From: JAVKFF01 sp040226215
Lineage (GTDB): Bacteria; Pseudomonadota; Alphaproteobacteria; DSM-16000; Inquilinaceae
Assembly: GCA_040226215.1 (NCBI GenBank)
Contig: JAVKFF010000061.1
Span: 1 to 15,029 of the forward strand
Reading direction: 5' to 3'
DNA: 15,029 nucleotides
The position numbers and the translations under genes were made by a program. The notes under the pieces are model-generated. The model searched no databases, had not been told where the DNA came from, and was given only the letters and a program-made list of their open reading frames with translations. Of this stretch, positions 13,646-15,029 are shown piece by piece. Each line of letters begins with the position of its first letter. Within the stretch, counting starts at the first letter, position 1.

Positions 13646-14572
13646 TTAATTGCCGTGTTCCTCGAAGTAGCGGGCCGCTCCCGGATGCAGCGGGATCGGC
13701 GTCGCCTCGGCCCGCTCCAGCGAGATCAGCGCGGCGGCGGGGTGCACCTGGCCCAGTCGGTCGAGGTTGTCGAAGATGGTGGCCGTCAGGTTGTAGATCA
13801 GTTCCTCGTCGGCGTCGGCCGAGGTGAACAGGATGGCCGGATCGCCGAGGATGCCGACGGCCGCGTCCTGGCCGTCATAGGTGCCGGCCGCCATGTCGAT
13901 GACCTCGTAGAAGGGATACTCCTCCAGGAGGCCGCTCACCCGGTCGGCATCGACCGGGATGAAGGTCACGTCCTCGGTCGTGGCGAGCTCGATCAGCGCG
14001 GCCGCCGGAATGCCGGCGAGCACGGCGGACGCGTCGAGATTGCCGTCGCGGATCGCCTGGGTGGCCTCGTTGTAGGAGAGGAACTGGATGTTCTCCATGT
14101 TGAGCGCGTCGTAGGCCATCAGCAGGCGCTCGGCGATCACCGCGGAGTTCGAGCCGGGCGGGCCGATGCCGAGCCGGACCGCCGACAGGTCCTCGATCGA
14201 CTGCGCGCCGGTCGAGCTCAGCGCGGCGATCTGCAGGGCCGCGGGGTAGAGATAGGCGACCGCGGCGACGTTCTGCGTCTCCTCGAACGGGTCCTCGCCA
14301 TTGGCCGCGGCGTAGAGCGTGCTGGCGCTGGAGAAGCCGAGCTGCATCTCGCCCATGGAGACGCGGCGATTGTTCTCGACCGAGGCGCCGGTCACCTCGG
14401 CCGTGGCCGAGACGCCGTCGAGCTCCTCGTTAATCAGTTCGGCCATCGCCGCGCCGACGGCGTAGAAGACGCCGCCCGTGCCGCCGGTGCCGATCGCCAC
14501 GCGCTCCTGCGCGGTGGCACTGCCGATGCCGAGCGCCAGGATGGCGCTGCCGGCGATCAAAAGGTTTCTCAT
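13646..14572 (-). CDS. TAXI-family TRAP transporter substrate-binding protein
   Basis: This is a 308-residue periplasmic binding protein with a signal peptide (1-22, ending ATAQE). The TAXI signature IGTGGTGGVFYAVGAAMAEL follows the mature N-terminus. Later blocks typical of the family are LGIGPPGSNSAVIAERLLMA and FEAY-like PFYEVIDMAAGTYDGQD. Members bind small carboxylates; this one cannot be assigned a ligand. The ATG at 14572 follows GGGAGGAA and overlaps the TetR stop as ATGA (14569-14572), so the two are coupled. The permease lies 137 bp downstream behind a hairpin, in keeping with higher expression of the binding protein. Confidence 0.94.
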   Translation of the reverse strand: MRNLLIAGSAILALGIGSATAQERVAIGTGGTGGVFYAVGAAMAELINEELDGVSATAEVTGASVENNRRVSMGEMQLGFSSASTLYAAANGEDPFEETQNVAAVAYLYPAALQIAALSSTGAQSIEDLSAVRLGIGPPGSNSAVIAERLLMAYDALNMENIQFLSYNEATQAIRDGNLDASAVLAGIPAAALIELATTEDVTFIPVDADRVSGLLEEYPFYEVIDMAAGTYDGQDAAVGILGDPAILFTSADADEELIYNLTATIFDNLDRLGQVHPAAALISLERAEATPIPLHPGAARYFEEHGN

Positions 14573-15029
14573 GTCGTTCCTCCCATGATTTGTTCCCCGG
14601 CCGCTTCGTCGGATGCCGGGGCTTCGAGTGCCGCGGCGAGCGCGGCGACAAGCTGGCGGATGCTGTCCTCCGGATCGGCGCCATCGACCGCGCCATCGGA
14701 CAGGCGGGTGACGCGCTCCGGATTGATCAGCGTGTAGTAGAGGGAGCCCAGCAGGAAATGGCTGCGCCAGACGATTGTGCCGCGCGGCAGCTGCGGCAGG
14801 ATCTCGGCGATGGAATCGATGAAGGCGCGGCTGGTCTCGTCGAAGGTGCGGGCGATGATCTCCCGGCTCTGCGGGTTGCCCTCGGCCGACATCACCGCGC
14901 GCAGCCGGGTGAAGCGGGCCCCGCCGCCGCCCTTGCTGGCGTCCACGCAGGGCTCGACATAGGCGCGCAGGATGTGGCGCAGGCGGCGCCGGGGATCGTC
15001 GACGCGCCGGGCCCGGGCGAGCAGGGCCG
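14569..15029 (-). CDS. TetR/AcrR-family regulator, partial (N-terminal DNA-binding part outside window)
   Basis: The frame is open from the right edge to the TGA at 14569-14571, about 153 codons. The helix-turn-helix is missing because the gene is cut by the window. What is visible is an all-helical ligand-binding domain: RRRLRHILRAYVEP, FTRLRAVMSAEGNP, ARTFDETSRAFIDSIAEILP and IVWRSHFLLGSLYYTLINPE. This layout matches TetR C-terminal domains like that of PsrA. The apparent start at 14946 (GTG) is internal, because the protein-like sequence continues upstream. It overlaps the TAXI start by 4 bp and so is probably co-transcribed with the transporter it may regulate. Confidence 0.78.
   Translation of the reverse strand, partial: ALLARARRVDDPRRRLRHILRAYVEPCVDASKGGGGARFTRLRAVMSAEGNPQSREIIARTFDETSRAFIDSIAEILPQLPRGTIVWRSHFLLGSLYYTLINPERVTRLSDGAVDGADPEDSIRQLVAALAAALEAPASDEAAGEQIMGGTT

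Noticed and set aside
11896..13827. Long plus-strand frames opposite the TRAP permease and TAXI genes
   Set aside because: Composition is dominated by R, G, D, H and Q, as expected for the antisense of GC-rich membrane-protein codons. No motif is recognisable.

Overview
The window is GC-rich (GC-dominated third codon positions) and bacterial. The rluD-rpoH pairing, the small one-helix protein beside rluD, the OmpA-type porin-like proteins and the TAXI-type TRAP transporter all suggest an alphaproteobacterium, probably Rhodospirillales-like. The genus cannot be settled from this stretch. No phage, insertion sequence, CRISPR array or replication origin was seen.

Left part (1-4265, all minus strand): two tandem paralogous outer-membrane beta-barrel proteins with C-terminal OmpA-like domains. 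The first runs off the left edge. The second has a degenerate peptidoglycan-binding domain. Upstream lie the heat-shock sigma factor gene rpoH and the 23S rRNA pseudouridine synthase gene rluD. A tiny divergent membrane-protein gene starts about 26 bp from rluD.

Middle (4266-8272): a low-specificity threonine aldolase gene converges on a gene for a Tat-exported lipoprotein built almost entirely of five 25-27-residue repeats. About 400 bp of apparently non-coding DNA follows, then tRNA-Glu(CUC). Next come a frameshifted remnant of an unrecognised small protein gene, an OsmC-like peroxiredoxin-type gene, and a PhnB/VOC-fold gene in convergent orientation.

Right part (8559-15029): a plus-strand operon of a FadR/FCD-type GntR regulator, an SDR dehydrogenase and a Gfo/Idh/MocA oxidoreductase. 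A phased ATTGG/CCAAT site upstream is the likely operator. This operon, followed by a DUF1488-like gene, converges on a minus-strand operon of a TetR-type regulator (N-terminus cut by the window edge), a TAXI substrate-binding protein and a fused TRAP permease. The inference is a local module for uptake and oxidation of a small carboxylate, polyol or sugar-derived substrate, with two separate regulators. The substrate cannot be read from sequence alone. No clearly unprecedented system is visible; the least explained items are the repeat lipoprotein, the degenerate OmpA paralogue and the frameshifted small gene.
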